DNA from: a virus
Reading direction: 5' to 3' (one strand)
Length of the DNA: 64,000 bases
IMG/VR virus record: IMGVR_UViG_3300020190_000032
Location: 20,316-84,315 of that record
Below the pieces are notes generated by a model. That model made no database searches and was not told where the DNA came from. It worked only from the letters and a program-made list of their open reading frames with translations. A program made the translations under genes and the position numbers. Below, piece by piece: positions 11,201 through 16,962 of this stretch (position 1 is the stretch's first letter; the number at the start of each line of letters is the position of its first letter).

Positions 11201-11475
11201 CATTGGGGGCTCCAAGCTATGGTCCGTATGCAGTGGTTAGAGATAATGGTAATAATACTAATATTACGGACTGGTTTGCAATGTGCGGTTTAGAAGGAAG
11301 ACCAGTTGGAACTGTGATTGGTCTCTTTGTTGATAGATCTGGTTCCATGACACAAAGTACAATTCAAGCATCTTATACTTATTTTTATGAAAGGTGTCAG
11401 CAAGCCGGATTAATTATCAATGAGGTTCAGAATTCAAATGAAGACTGGATAACTCCATTTATTACTGAAATTTAG
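5221..11475 (+). CDS. Giant tail fibre/adhesin, 2084 aa
   Basis: The N-terminus (LQIRR ... IGEPVYAYDSNKLYVGDGTT) is the Mtd/hyaluronidase-type N-terminal module common in phage fibres. A poly-glycine region spans residues ~560-605 and is followed by a helical basic stretch. Residues ~1400-1745 hold seven S-x-[DN]-G-x-x-W repeats (for example SPDGITW), the BNR/Asp-box pattern of a seven-bladed beta-propeller. The last ~55 residues contain VDRSGSM, a MIDAS-like DxSGS motif of von Willebrand A domains, but the domain looks too short to be complete. The role is host recognition or adhesion by inference. Confidence 0.85.
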   Translation: MALQIRRVTEAQRPLITPVIGEPVYAYDSNKLYVGDGTTPGGINVIETILVQDFLDAELENEDLIHGTFIYYSDAENKWKIGKPIITTSDLEDVTEAEDLEPGFMIVYNSTTEKWVIREQLPKAITDIDGISIEENLAVDSLLEYNEETQNFESKPIPPVPSIGDLLGVEITDPEKRGHMLFLDETTNNFFNEYVLSTTKANYHANLSNLNNLDTIKYNGTSGLFEKSTPFLKDVNLVSLDGLEEPPPDDVTIEVIINDGKFIFDEVRVAPILKLFNDRDYIFDLSDPSLLGKTFRFSTTLDGTHSIDPPGVILESNRFVITGTPGVDGEFRINFTGFGENPPPNDFFYFCVEEPEFGNAVQVTPPPAPKPFVMQWDDTLEAFNAKRFSYTLGEFGNVLITSDEEGNIANYQMLSWDAGLQKWTTPLDRVAGVGIGNSLPRTRTQFSNAMWRGGVQGLGTFDLNLEDGEELKSIKINLDELEIEGQEEEFDAFFFDSEEEREEFMEALEEAERALGPGGILSREAIDAIAKEKGAKVARMKTNKKEYTRTGKSALNRPGLEVVGGGGGGFGGGFGGLSGLALATVAAGGGGGGGGGGGGGGGAGSDEPGLDALTTPVPSPEEEAEAFKDAYKNLGNNLKKVFGALMARRRLLKKLLPDSLAGGGSGGGLELEFETVDPTGASSQDKPPIMMGWRASTDVYGYYYFTYTQRASALTYNSRNHWLLAQSYMRRCACTISRLNTFKVVYYYDADDSRFMAGEWLRIVEWQNPSSLYTGQLDEFTSTTIRDTLEEWDPGTTYRKGSRVIYDDKVWECLIETSTASAPAPGTKPAPLSVSGETVQMFVEIPAFSVKSQLFEGVYQLRCTPGKNTFGGKTHPVFRFGEPGDDADFVYVGVNLQTQSALSVLPEGAGNIQIHVNNKAAHRQNLANQNADIGVFMYDINVHSALQHLMVAEFQTFNIEKRLGECNLAASVLQYSNERSFSLSLGNSSGATPPTTGQNSMPGGIVTYRGIFRPYGNQGYFIDGLNVNAADGAACFNLDGGLHNDGAVQPAGYTFLENLPRPILDANGTGASFISNFYTWRRTDYSDFVFYLPKTLGGGRDALLGDRIKYRNVPNTSTLIVPSTGSPYAPPVNQTLGENGPFNMNLQPAVGSNHVYGVRWCVKRRGAPLTPKTQKVGEKDLGTITDANGNVIATNVEQSAAEPGQTWTKDKTVDVLEVVAGNDIKTGEAGTATASLGRIVASKSAVCIGLCDESSIFQYGSYRYDRWQSFRSEFPNRPHWLLVPSEGNSIYTAPFPHSTLDYGALTNIISPTQFGGSAGVVVAKIPPQGNGSGFVNASWVGGGFIGNTSQPVPDNREILILRFPMGTGTDQSTQWTYHWYYFVDGTTVSNTFVAGLVQTSVFSEQADNKWTSVAWSPGLSRYVAVANLYGSNDVMYSANGKRWTGIFGSFVNAGSHGTVLWASNINKFVSFSGSDSLHGNISTSSKIATSSDGITWVQQSVALSPNAPTLSWYKAITCAAYSPQLGLIVALSPQSGQPGASVLRSTNGVDWIHGSSPNSESLNWSSICWSPEKNLFVAVHDTNSPNFNTPVMTSPDGINWTARSVPNSEANRFKSVVWAKELGLFVAIGIYGTANNDVMTSPDGITWTLRSTNKFLPWKSIAYSSKLQLLVAITDQQNVSGAIITSPDGIVWTTRLNPAPANSWSSVIWNPDREEFLAVASYGVGDRVMTSIDGINWSTQTSVSWPPSGTMGQYIRWDHIVNGVGTQITTGNPPEIQKFNPISKNQKSSLPLTYTLSPGYNPTWTSAGSEFFKANMVWIADPALDDGGERSLKSLEDQEITISYRMRIPSGISSLTQSLKIKGAADNQMTVQVLNPVTNVTYTLLQSTSFANTTEVTIPLIQVEQYFSPQQVHTQGKWLVLMVKLKNLPRPGLPLTELYNVNSSAFALSINATIYGTEYTLFNAKEWASIQHAIYGQGLHNQMGTPTNRMIEAALGAPSYGPYAVVRDNGNNTNITDWFAMCGLEGRPVGTVIGLFVDRSGSMTQSTIQASYTYFYERCQQAGLIINEVQNSNEDWITPFITEI

Positions 11476-11479
11476 GGAG

Positions 11480-11488
11480 GGAATACTA
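11480..11488 (+). promoter_or_regulatory. Putative phage -10 element GGAATACTA
   Basis: GGAATACTA ends 19 nt before the GTG start at 11508. It recurs identically at 16935. Confidence 0.5.
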
Positions 11489-11507
11489 TTTTGACTTAGG
11501 ATTCGCC

Positions 11508-13517
11508 GTGGCACTTCAGTTTCGCAGGGGCACAGAAGAAGAACGGGAGCAAACTACTTTTGTCCCCCTGCTTGGGGAGCCGGTATATACAACTGATACC
11601 AAACGTCTTTATGTCGGAGACGGTAGTACGGCTGGAGGGAATCCTGTTGGCTTTAATAATAAATTAAGTGATTTACAGGATGTAGAATTAATATCGGAAG
11701 TAAGCATTCCTATCTCCGCTATCGCCGCGACCGCTGGCGTTGTATCGATAGTTACTACCTTGCCGCACGGATTAGAGACTGGTCAATTTCTGTATGTTTA
11801 TTCAACGTCTCGCGCAGCAGTTAATGGCGTAAGACAGATAACGGTTACCGGAATCACCTCGTTAACATTTCAAGCTGCTACACCAGATTTTCCAAGTACA
11901 AATGACGCAGGCGCCGTAAAATACGAACCACAAGATAAAGCGATACTTGCTTGGGATCAAGCAACTGGAAAATGGGGTGAGCAGGTTTATGTTTATAAGC
12001 TTGAAGATTTGGGTGATGTTCGAATTACAAATCCCCAACAAAATCATATTATTCAATACACAGCAATTCCTGTTGGGAACATAACAGACGAAGAAGATCA
12101 GATTGTTGAATCTGGTGTTGAAGAGCCGGATAATATTCCAGAAGGGTTGACATGGACTCAAACAGGAACAATCTCAAAATTCTTAAATAAGCAATTTGGT
12201 ATTGGGATTGACAATTTAACTGATGTACTTATAAACCAATCTACTCTTTCGGATAACCAAATTCTTGCCTATGATTCTACGCTAACAATATGGAAGAACC
12301 AAGATTATGTGAATGATATCAACGATCTTGCCGATGTAGATTTAACAGCGTTACCTGATCTAACACAAAATCTTGCAAGAATTTACATTGGAGGATCTTT
12401 TGCTAAAAATGACAAAGTTAATGTTCAGATTACTGGAACCTTGTACACTTATACAGTTACTCAGCAAGATATAAACAATATTGAGGAAACCACCAGCACA
12501 GATGCGCAGTTTGATGCAGAGATGTTGCTGCTGATTGCTGGTCGGATTCGTGATCAAATAAATGCTGACGAAGATTGTCCTGTCGTTGCGACTAGGTCAA
12601 ATGGTGTAATCACGTTAACTCCAAAAACAGCTCCAGTAAATCTAAATTTAACAGTAAGTATTGATGAAGCAGATCCAACGGATGCTTTTGTTCCCACAAT
12701 AACCAAATTTGAACCAATAACTTCTCAAGTTTTATCATATGATGGAACAAAGTGGACTAACAAAGCTCTTGAAATAAATAATTTCAGTCTTAATGCTTTA
12801 AATGATGTTGATATTGATAATCCTGAGAATGGTCAGATCCTGCAATATAACTCTACTAGTTCTACATGGAAAAACGTAGCGAACTTTATCAGCTTAAGTC
12901 AATTTGCGGATGTAGAAATAATTGATCCGGAGAATGGTAATGCACTTATTTATAATGATACAAACGATAAGTTTGAAACAAGGTCTTTTATACTTGATGA
13001 CCTAATAGATGTTAACGACCCAAGCTTTACAGAAATTATACCTGATGGCGCCATTCTGGCGTATGACGAAGCAGCGGAAGCCTGGACACCTCAACAGTTT
13101 TCAAGTTTGTCTTCCAGGACTGAAGTAAGTTTTTATAGTGGCCCACTTGAAAACCTTGAAGTAACAACTGTAGATTTTGAAGCGTTTACTGGGTACGCTT
13201 TATTCAAGATGAAAGCTTCAGCCCCGTGTACCGTTACGTTCTATGTAAGTGACTATGAGCGCGAATTTGACCTTGATAGAGCTGAAGATGAACTGCCAAG
13301 AGTTGGGGCTGGAATTTTTGCTGAACTTACTCCAACTGACACATCTTGGAGGAGAGTAGCGCCTGTGATTTATGGTTTTAATGATGATGTACCGATCACA
13401 AGGACTGCATATGCTAAGGTAAGAAATAGAAGTGGTTATTACCAGCAAAATATACAAATTTCATTGGTGATACTTCAAATTGAAGAAGATCCCGAGCAGG
13501 CTGGCGAGGGAGACTAG
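11508..13517 (+). CDS. Tail fibre protein, 669 aa
   Basis: Starts with GTG. The N-terminal module FRRGTEEEREQTTF ... LGEPVYTTDTKRLYVGDGST is paralogous to that of the 2084-aa fibre upstream. The body contains repeated segments of the form LxDLxDVxIxxPxNGQxLxYNSxTxxW (for example NDVDIDNPENGQILQY), a repeat style typical of phage fibre shafts. The C-terminal ~130 residues look like a separate beta domain. Probable fibre; receptor unknown. Confidence 0.85.
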   Translation: MALQFRRGTEEEREQTTFVPLLGEPVYTTDTKRLYVGDGSTAGGNPVGFNNKLSDLQDVELISEVSIPISAIAATAGVVSIVTTLPHGLETGQFLYVYSTSRAAVNGVRQITVTGITSLTFQAATPDFPSTNDAGAVKYEPQDKAILAWDQATGKWGEQVYVYKLEDLGDVRITNPQQNHIIQYTAIPVGNITDEEDQIVESGVEEPDNIPEGLTWTQTGTISKFLNKQFGIGIDNLTDVLINQSTLSDNQILAYDSTLTIWKNQDYVNDINDLADVDLTALPDLTQNLARIYIGGSFAKNDKVNVQITGTLYTYTVTQQDINNIEETTSTDAQFDAEMLLLIAGRIRDQINADEDCPVVATRSNGVITLTPKTAPVNLNLTVSIDEADPTDAFVPTITKFEPITSQVLSYDGTKWTNKALEINNFSLNALNDVDIDNPENGQILQYNSTSSTWKNVANFISLSQFADVEIIDPENGNALIYNDTNDKFETRSFILDDLIDVNDPSFTEIIPDGAILAYDEAAEAWTPQQFSSLSSRTEVSFYSGPLENLEVTTVDFEAFTGYALFKMKASAPCTVTFYVSDYEREFDLDRAEDELPRVGAGIFAELTPTDTSWRRVAPVIYGFNDDVPITRTAYAKVRNRSGYYQQNIQISLVILQIEEDPEQAGEGD

Positions 13518-13531
13518 ACGCCTTAACAATA

Positions 13532-13540
13532 GGTATCCTA
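13532..13540 (+). promoter_or_regulatory. Putative phage -10 element GGTATCCTA (long spacing)
   Basis: GGTATCCTA, identical to the element at 5192, lies 38 nt before the scaffold ATG at 13579. The leader is longer than usual because a hairpin sits between. Confidence 0.45.
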
Positions 13541-13556
13541 CGTCGCACTAAACAAG

Positions 13557-13576
13557 GAGCAGTGATTGCTCTTTTT
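13557..13576 (+). promoter_or_regulatory. Hairpin with T-tract directly before scaffold start
   Basis: GAGCA-GTGAT-TGCTC followed by TTTTT ends two bases before the ATG at 13579. It could be a weak terminator or attenuator; the only Shine-Dalgarno-like AAGGAG (from 13554) overlaps its 5' arm. Confidence 0.45.
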
Positions 13577-13578
13577 AT

Positions 13579-14307
13579 ATGAACGAAGAACTGAATCAGG
13601 CGACCGAGATGGAAGCCACGCAGGTTCCGGAAACAACTGTTGAAGAGACAGGGGTTGAAGAAAAAGAGGATATTCAAAATCTTCTTAAGGCATTAAAATC
13701 CGAAAGAGAAGCTCGTAAGACTTATGAGCGTCAAATTAAAGAGAAGGAAAAACAGTTAGAAAAGTTTAAAGAGTTTAATCCGGAAGAGTATCGCAAACTT
13801 CAGGCCGATGCCGCTCGCGCTGCGGAAATTGAATCGCGTTATGGCGAATCAATCCGTGCCATTGAAGAAAAATACGGCCGCCAAGCGGCAGAAGCAGAGC
13901 AAAGAGCGAAAGAGCTTGAATCAAAGAACCGAGAGTTCATTAAACGGTATGCATTAGAGAAAGTATTTAATTCCGCTGGTGGTAGAACTGATTCCGCTGA
14001 CGGTATTTCTTTCTTTGATATGTTTGCCAGTCAACTGAGCTCTCGTTTTCGGCAGGAACCTGACGGCAGTCTGACGCCACTTGACTCACAGGGGGACCCA
14101 ATCCTTGATACCGAGACAGGTAAGCGTTTGACGCCTGAAGAGTTTGTTGCGCAGTTTAAGTCTCATCCTGTTTATGGTACATTTTTTAAGGGTGTCAAAG
14201 GTTCTGGAGCTGGCTTGAATTATGGTGGCACTGATGCCAATGGTCAACCAATTGAGGATCTTTCGTCTTTATCTCGGGACGAATTATTCTTGAAAGCCTT
14301 TGGCTGA
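13579..14307 (+). CDS. Capsid scaffolding protein
   Basis: A 242-aa protein, highly charged, with a long coiled coil from about residues 30 to 125 rich in Glu, Lys, Arg and Ala. A smaller conserved-looking C-terminal part includes LTPEEFVAQFKSHPVYGTFF and ends DELFLKAFG. The size, coiled coil and position directly before the major capsid gene are classic for phage scaffolds, which guide prohead assembly and then leave. A strong terminator follows immediately. Confidence 0.85.
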   Translation: MNEELNQATEMEATQVPETTVEETGVEEKEDIQNLLKALKSEREARKTYERQIKEKEKQLEKFKEFNPEEYRKLQADAARAAEIESRYGESIRAIEEKYGRQAAEAEQRAKELESKNREFIKRYALEKVFNSAGGRTDSADGISFFDMFASQLSSRFRQEPDGSLTPLDSQGDPILDTETGKRLTPEEFVAQFKSHPVYGTFFKGVKGSGAGLNYGGTDANGQPIEDLSSLSRDELFLKAFG

Positions 14308-14312
14308 AGCGG

Positions 14313-14334
14313 AAGCCCCGAAAGGGGCTTTTTT
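14313..14334 (+). terminator. Intrinsic terminator after scaffold gene
   Basis: AAGCCCC-GAAA-GGGGCTT followed by TTTT: a 7-bp stem with a GNRA-type loop. Directly downstream reads TTTTATTG, a tail shared with other terminators here. Confidence 0.9.
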
Positions 14335-14340
14335 ATTGGG

Positions 14341-14488
14341 AAGAATAAATATTTTTGGAACTATATGATAGAAAGCACCCGGTTTTGGCTGGCCGAGATG
14401 GTTGGGCAGGCAGGGTGTTCCGATGTTGGGGCGTGAGGCCCTAAGCAACGTTTCACCTTTCCTTGTTCACATCTAAAGGAGTCTTAAA
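14341..14488 (+). promoter_or_regulatory. Promoter and structured leader of the capsid gene
   Basis: A 148-nt untranslated region. A TATGAT box at 14364-14369 and an upstream AATAAATA could serve as -10-type elements, with no good -35. Downstream, CACCC ... GGGTG and GGGC-GTGAG-GCCC can pair, suggesting a folded leader. The end carries AAAGGAG 8-9 nt before the ATG, the clearest Shine-Dalgarno of the structural genes, fitting high expression. Confidence 0.45.
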
Positions 14489-15391
14489 ATGGGCCTTAGT
14501 TTATCTGAAGCCAAAAAGCATGCTTCTAATCCCCAGGAGCTTGCCGTTATTTCTGAACTCTCCGCTGGTCCCCTGCTGAGCGTTCTGCCTTTCCGTGAGA
14601 TCCAGGGCAATGGCCTGTTCTGGAAGCGTGAAGAGTCCCTCGGTGACGTGGGTTTCCGTAACTATAATGCTAGCTACGGTGAAGCCTATGCTGAGGTGAG
14701 CCAGCAGTCTGAAAGCCTCCGTCTGTTCGGTGGCGACATCAAGATTGACCGTGCCATCCTGGACCTCGAGGGTTCTGAATCCCGCGCTTATCAGGTGCAG
14801 GCTAAGACCCGCGCAATGCGTCTTTCCTGGGAGTCGCTGTTCATCAACGGCGATTCGGATCAGTCCCCCAGCGAATTTGACGGCCTGGCTACTCGCCTGC
14901 CGGCTAGTGCCTATGCATCTAACAGCCAAGTGATCCGTAACGCAGCTTCCGCTGCTGCCCTGGACCTGAACGCTCTGGACGAAGCTATTGACGCTGTGGA
15001 CGCACAAGGCGGCACCAAGTATCTGGTGATGTCCAAGTCTGCTCGTCGTCACCTGACCAAGCAGGCTCGCACTTCTTCCCAGATTGATATCGCTCGCAAC
15101 GAGTTCGGCTACCAGCAAATGGTGTATGCCGGCCTGCCCGTGATTGAGCTGGATCGCGACCACCAGAATGCTCCCATCCTGGACGGCACCCCCGCTGATC
15201 AGTCGATCTATGTGGTGACCTTCGGCGGCGACCTGCTGACCGGTATCCAGAACGGTGGCATTCAGGTGCGTGACCTGGGTGAGTCCACTGCTTCTCCTCA
15301 GGTGGTGATCCGCGTTGAGTGGTACTGCGGTCTGGCCATGATCAATGGTCGCTCGGCTGCTCGCCTGTGCAACGTGAACGCTACTGCCTGA
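14489..15391 (+). CDS. Major capsid protein
   Basis: A 300-aa protein with a strong Shine-Dalgarno, flanked by terminators on both sides, so it is expressed as its own unit. The sequence (LPFREIQGNGLFWKRE, ESLRLFGGDIKIDRAI, TRAMRLSWESLFINGD) fits HK97-fold major capsid proteins in length and pattern. Base composition is clearly richer in G and C than the neighbours (about 55% in one sampled line against a third in the scaffold), with CTG, GGC and CGT codons, as expected for the most abundant virion protein. Confidence 0.9.
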   Translation: MGLSLSEAKKHASNPQELAVISELSAGPLLSVLPFREIQGNGLFWKREESLGDVGFRNYNASYGEAYAEVSQQSESLRLFGGDIKIDRAILDLEGSESRAYQVQAKTRAMRLSWESLFINGDSDQSPSEFDGLATRLPASAYASNSQVIRNAASAAALDLNALDEAIDAVDAQGGTKYLVMSKSARRHLTKQARTSSQIDIARNEFGYQQMVYAGLPVIELDRDHQNAPILDGTPADQSIYVVTFGGDLLTGIQNGGIQVRDLGESTASPQVVIRVEWYCGLAMINGRSAARLCNVNATA

Positions 15392-15419
15392 TCTTGATAG
15401 ACTGGTAAGTGTGGGGAAT

Positions 15420-15443
15420 GAGGGGCTTCGGCCCCTCTTTTTT
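15420..15443 (+). terminator. Intrinsic terminator after major capsid gene
   Basis: GAGGGGC-TTCG-GCCCCTC followed by TTTTTT; a 7-bp GC-rich stem closed by a UUCG tetraloop. Confidence 0.95.
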
Positions 15444-15523
15444 GCCTTTTAGGAAACATACTTTAGAACCACCAGCGCTTGTTCCTGATCTGCGCGTTGG
15501 TTTTTCCGTCGTTTTTATTAATT

Positions 15524-15874
15524 ATGGCACGTCGTTCTACTGGTATTTTCCCCCGCGAAAAATTTGATCTTGACGCAAATCTGGCTGTTACCACCAGCGA
15601 TGCTAATCTGGGTGTGACCCTGAAGTACATCAAGACCATCCGCGTGATTCTCGTTAATAGCGCAATCACAGGCAACGCTACCGTCACCTTCAACATTGGC
15701 GGCCGCGATGTTGTATTTGGTGCTAATGATCTGGATCTGAATGGTGTTGGTATTGCTCACGTCCGTGGCGCCCTGTGCGACGCTGACAACCTGGTGAAGT
15801 ACACCATTGCTGCTGGCACCGGCACCGCTACTGTTGGCGGCGCTTTCCTCGACGTGGTCGAGAACGTCGGCTGA
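15524..15874 (+). CDS. Probable head decoration/stabilisation protein
   Basis: A 116-aa protein starting at ATG 15524 (MARRSTGIFPREKFDL). The frame also extends upstream to a TTG at 15479, but that part is unlike protein. The sequence is Gly/Ala/Val-rich and beta-like (TVTFNIGGRDVVFG, AAGTGTATVGGAFLDVV) and shares the GC-rich codon use of the capsid gene, suggesting high expression. It lies between two terminators. Decoration protein is inferred from position, size and composition. Confidence 0.65.
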   Translation: MARRSTGIFPREKFDLDANLAVTTSDANLGVTLKYIKTIRVILVNSAITGNATVTFNIGGRDVVFGANDLDLNGVGIAHVRGALCDADNLVKYTIAAGTGTATVGGAFLDVVENVG

Positions 15875-15897
15875 TTTTTCCTCAAACGGAATAATAA

Positions 15898-15921
15898 GGG
15901 TGACTTTTGTCGCCCTTTTTT
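15898..15921 (+). terminator. Intrinsic terminator before next start codon
   Basis: GGGTGAC-TTTT-GTCGCCC followed by TTTTTT, then ATTGCC and an ATG at 15928. The next gene starts only 6 nt beyond the T-tract. Confidence 0.85.
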
Positions 15922-15927
15922 ATTGCC

Positions 15928-16167
15928 ATGCATTTACCCAAACTGCCTACCATCTTTACAAAAGACGGGGAACAACGTAAGGTTTATCACACTGTTGAAG
16001 CCCGTGAATTATCTGCTGCTGGTTGGGTAGAGGTTGCCGCCCAGAAACCTGCTGACGCAGAAGTTACAAAACCATCAGAAGAGAAGGAGACAGTAGAGGA
16101 GAAGCCAAAAGCAGTCAAGCCTAAAACTGTGGCACTCAAAGAGACTGAAATCGAGGAGTTTAAGTGA
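15928..16167 (+). CDS. Small charged protein, unknown, 79 aa
   Basis: ATG at 15928 (MHLPKLPTIFTKDG) is preferred over an in-frame TTG at 15907 that lies inside the terminator. The N-terminal half has a short module (RKVYHTVEARELSAAGWVEV) reminiscent of phage head-tail small proteins; the C-terminal half is Lys/Glu/Pro-rich and probably disordered. It overlaps the next gene by GTGA. Confidence 0.65.
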   Translation: MHLPKLPTIFTKDGEQRKVYHTVEARELSAAGWVEVAAQKPADAEVTKPSEEKETVEEKPKAVKPKTVALKETEIEEFK

Positions 16168-16346
16168 ACGAGCCCGAATATTTAACAGGCCCGAGATATA
16201 TTGAAGGCGTTAATTTAGACGCCGATATTATTGCGTCTCAGCCTGTTATTCATAAAAGGCAAGTAACTGATCCCGTGAACGATGGCAGTCTTGGTAAGCC
16301 TGCATACGCTCCGGGATCCACGAACAAAGATGGATCACCTTTTTAG
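16164..16346 (+). CDS. Small unknown protein, 60 aa
   Basis: A GTG start overlaps the upstream stop by 4 bp (GTGA). No motif recognised; the sequence is polar, with PEYLTGPRYIEGVNLDAD at the front and a Gly/Pro/Asn-rich end. The coupling supports it as a real gene in the head-region operon. Confidence 0.55.
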   Translation: MNEPEYLTGPRYIEGVNLDADIIASQPVIHKRQVTDPVNDGSLGKPAYAPGSTNKDGSPF

Positions 16347-16348
16347 TC

Positions 16349-16477
16349 ATGCCATTTAAATCGGCAAAACAAAAAAGATTTTTATATGCTTTTGAGCCAG
16401 AAGTGGCTAAAAAGTTTCAACGTGAAGAAGATAAAGTAAAGGCAAAGCGGAAGACTAAGAAAAAGGGGAAGAAGTAA
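16349..16477 (+). CDS. Small basic protein (MPFKS-type), 42 aa
   Basis: A 42-aa protein beginning MPFKSAKQKRFLYAFEPEV and ending in a lysine-rich tail. The start resembles a small family recalled from tailed phages (MPFKSKAQ-like); no function is known to me. Its stop overlaps the next ATG (TAATG), so it belongs to a coupled run of three tiny basic genes. Confidence 0.65.
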   Translation: MPFKSAKQKRFLYAFEPEVAKKFQREEDKVKAKRKTKKKGKK

Positions 16478-16629
16478 TGGCTTTACCGCTATCTACGGCC
16501 AAGCAAGTATCGCGGAAGAAGTCTTCCTGTAAGGTCATTAGTGAGTATTCGTCTAAAGCTTCACCTAAAAGGACTAAGCCTTTTAATGGTGCTACTGATC
16601 GCTTTCGGCCTGCCAATAGGAAGAAGTAA
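16477..16629 (+). CDS. Small basic protein, 50 aa
   Basis: A 50-aa Lys/Arg/Ser-rich protein (MALPLSTAKQVSRKKSSCK ... RFRPANRKK) with TAATG overlaps at both ends. No domain recognised. Context and charge suggest a virion or DNA-associated role; this is inference only. Confidence 0.55.
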   Translation: MALPLSTAKQVSRKKSSCKVISEYSSKASPKRTKPFNGATDRFRPANRKK

Positions 16630-16928
16630 TGGCACAGAAGAAAAGATCTACCGCCGATTTTTACGCAAAAAATCCTGAGGCATATAAAAAGAAACTCGCC
16701 TACGACAAAAAACGTAACTCGAGCCCAGATCGCAAGGAATACCGGGCTGAACTGGCTCGTGAGCGACGTGCTAGAGGGATCATGGGCAAGGGCGGAAAAG
16801 ATGTCAGTCACGCTGCTGGAGGCGGGTTTAAACTTGAGGAACCGAGCAAAAACCGGGCTAGAAACGGACATGGCAACAATGGCAGACTTGCGCCGGGCAA
16901 GGGTAGCAGGAAATCCACCAAGAAGTAA
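16629..16928 (+). CDS. Conserved basic phage protein, 99 aa
   Basis: A 99-aa protein, strongly basic: an N-terminal YDKKRNSSPDRKEYRAELAR helix, then RRARGIMGKGGKDVSHAAGG and EEPSKNRARN. This order (KK-YDKK ... RKxYRAELxRERR ... GKGGxDVSH ... SKNRAR) is a pattern recalled from many cyanophages and other large phages, of unknown function. It is the third of the coupled small basic genes. Confidence 0.75.
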   Translation: MAQKKRSTADFYAKNPEAYKKKLAYDKKRNSSPDRKEYRAELARERRARGIMGKGGKDVSHAAGGGFKLEEPSKNRARNGHGNNGRLAPGKGSRKSTKK

Positions 16929-16934
16929 AGGGGC

Positions 16935-16943
16935 GGAATACTA
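16935..16943 (+). promoter_or_regulatory. Putative phage -10 element GGAATACTA
   Basis: GGAATACTA followed by GTTC, ending 19 nt before the ATG at 16963; identical to the element at 11480. Confidence 0.5.
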
Positions 16944-16962
16944 GTTCAGCTCTTAAACGGAA

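Noticed and set aside
5221-11475. Diversity-generating retroelement, suggested by Mtd-like fibre N-termini
   Set aside because: No reverse transcriptase gene and no template/variable repeat pair differing at A positions was seen.
14376-14460. tRNA-like element in the capsid leader
   Set aside because: A D-arm-like GGCCGAGATGGTT is present but there is no matching T-arm or acceptor stem.
14501-15163. 220-aa antisense frame inside the major capsid gene
   Set aside because: Mirror of biased codon use in the capsid gene; no ribosome site and no recognisable protein pattern.
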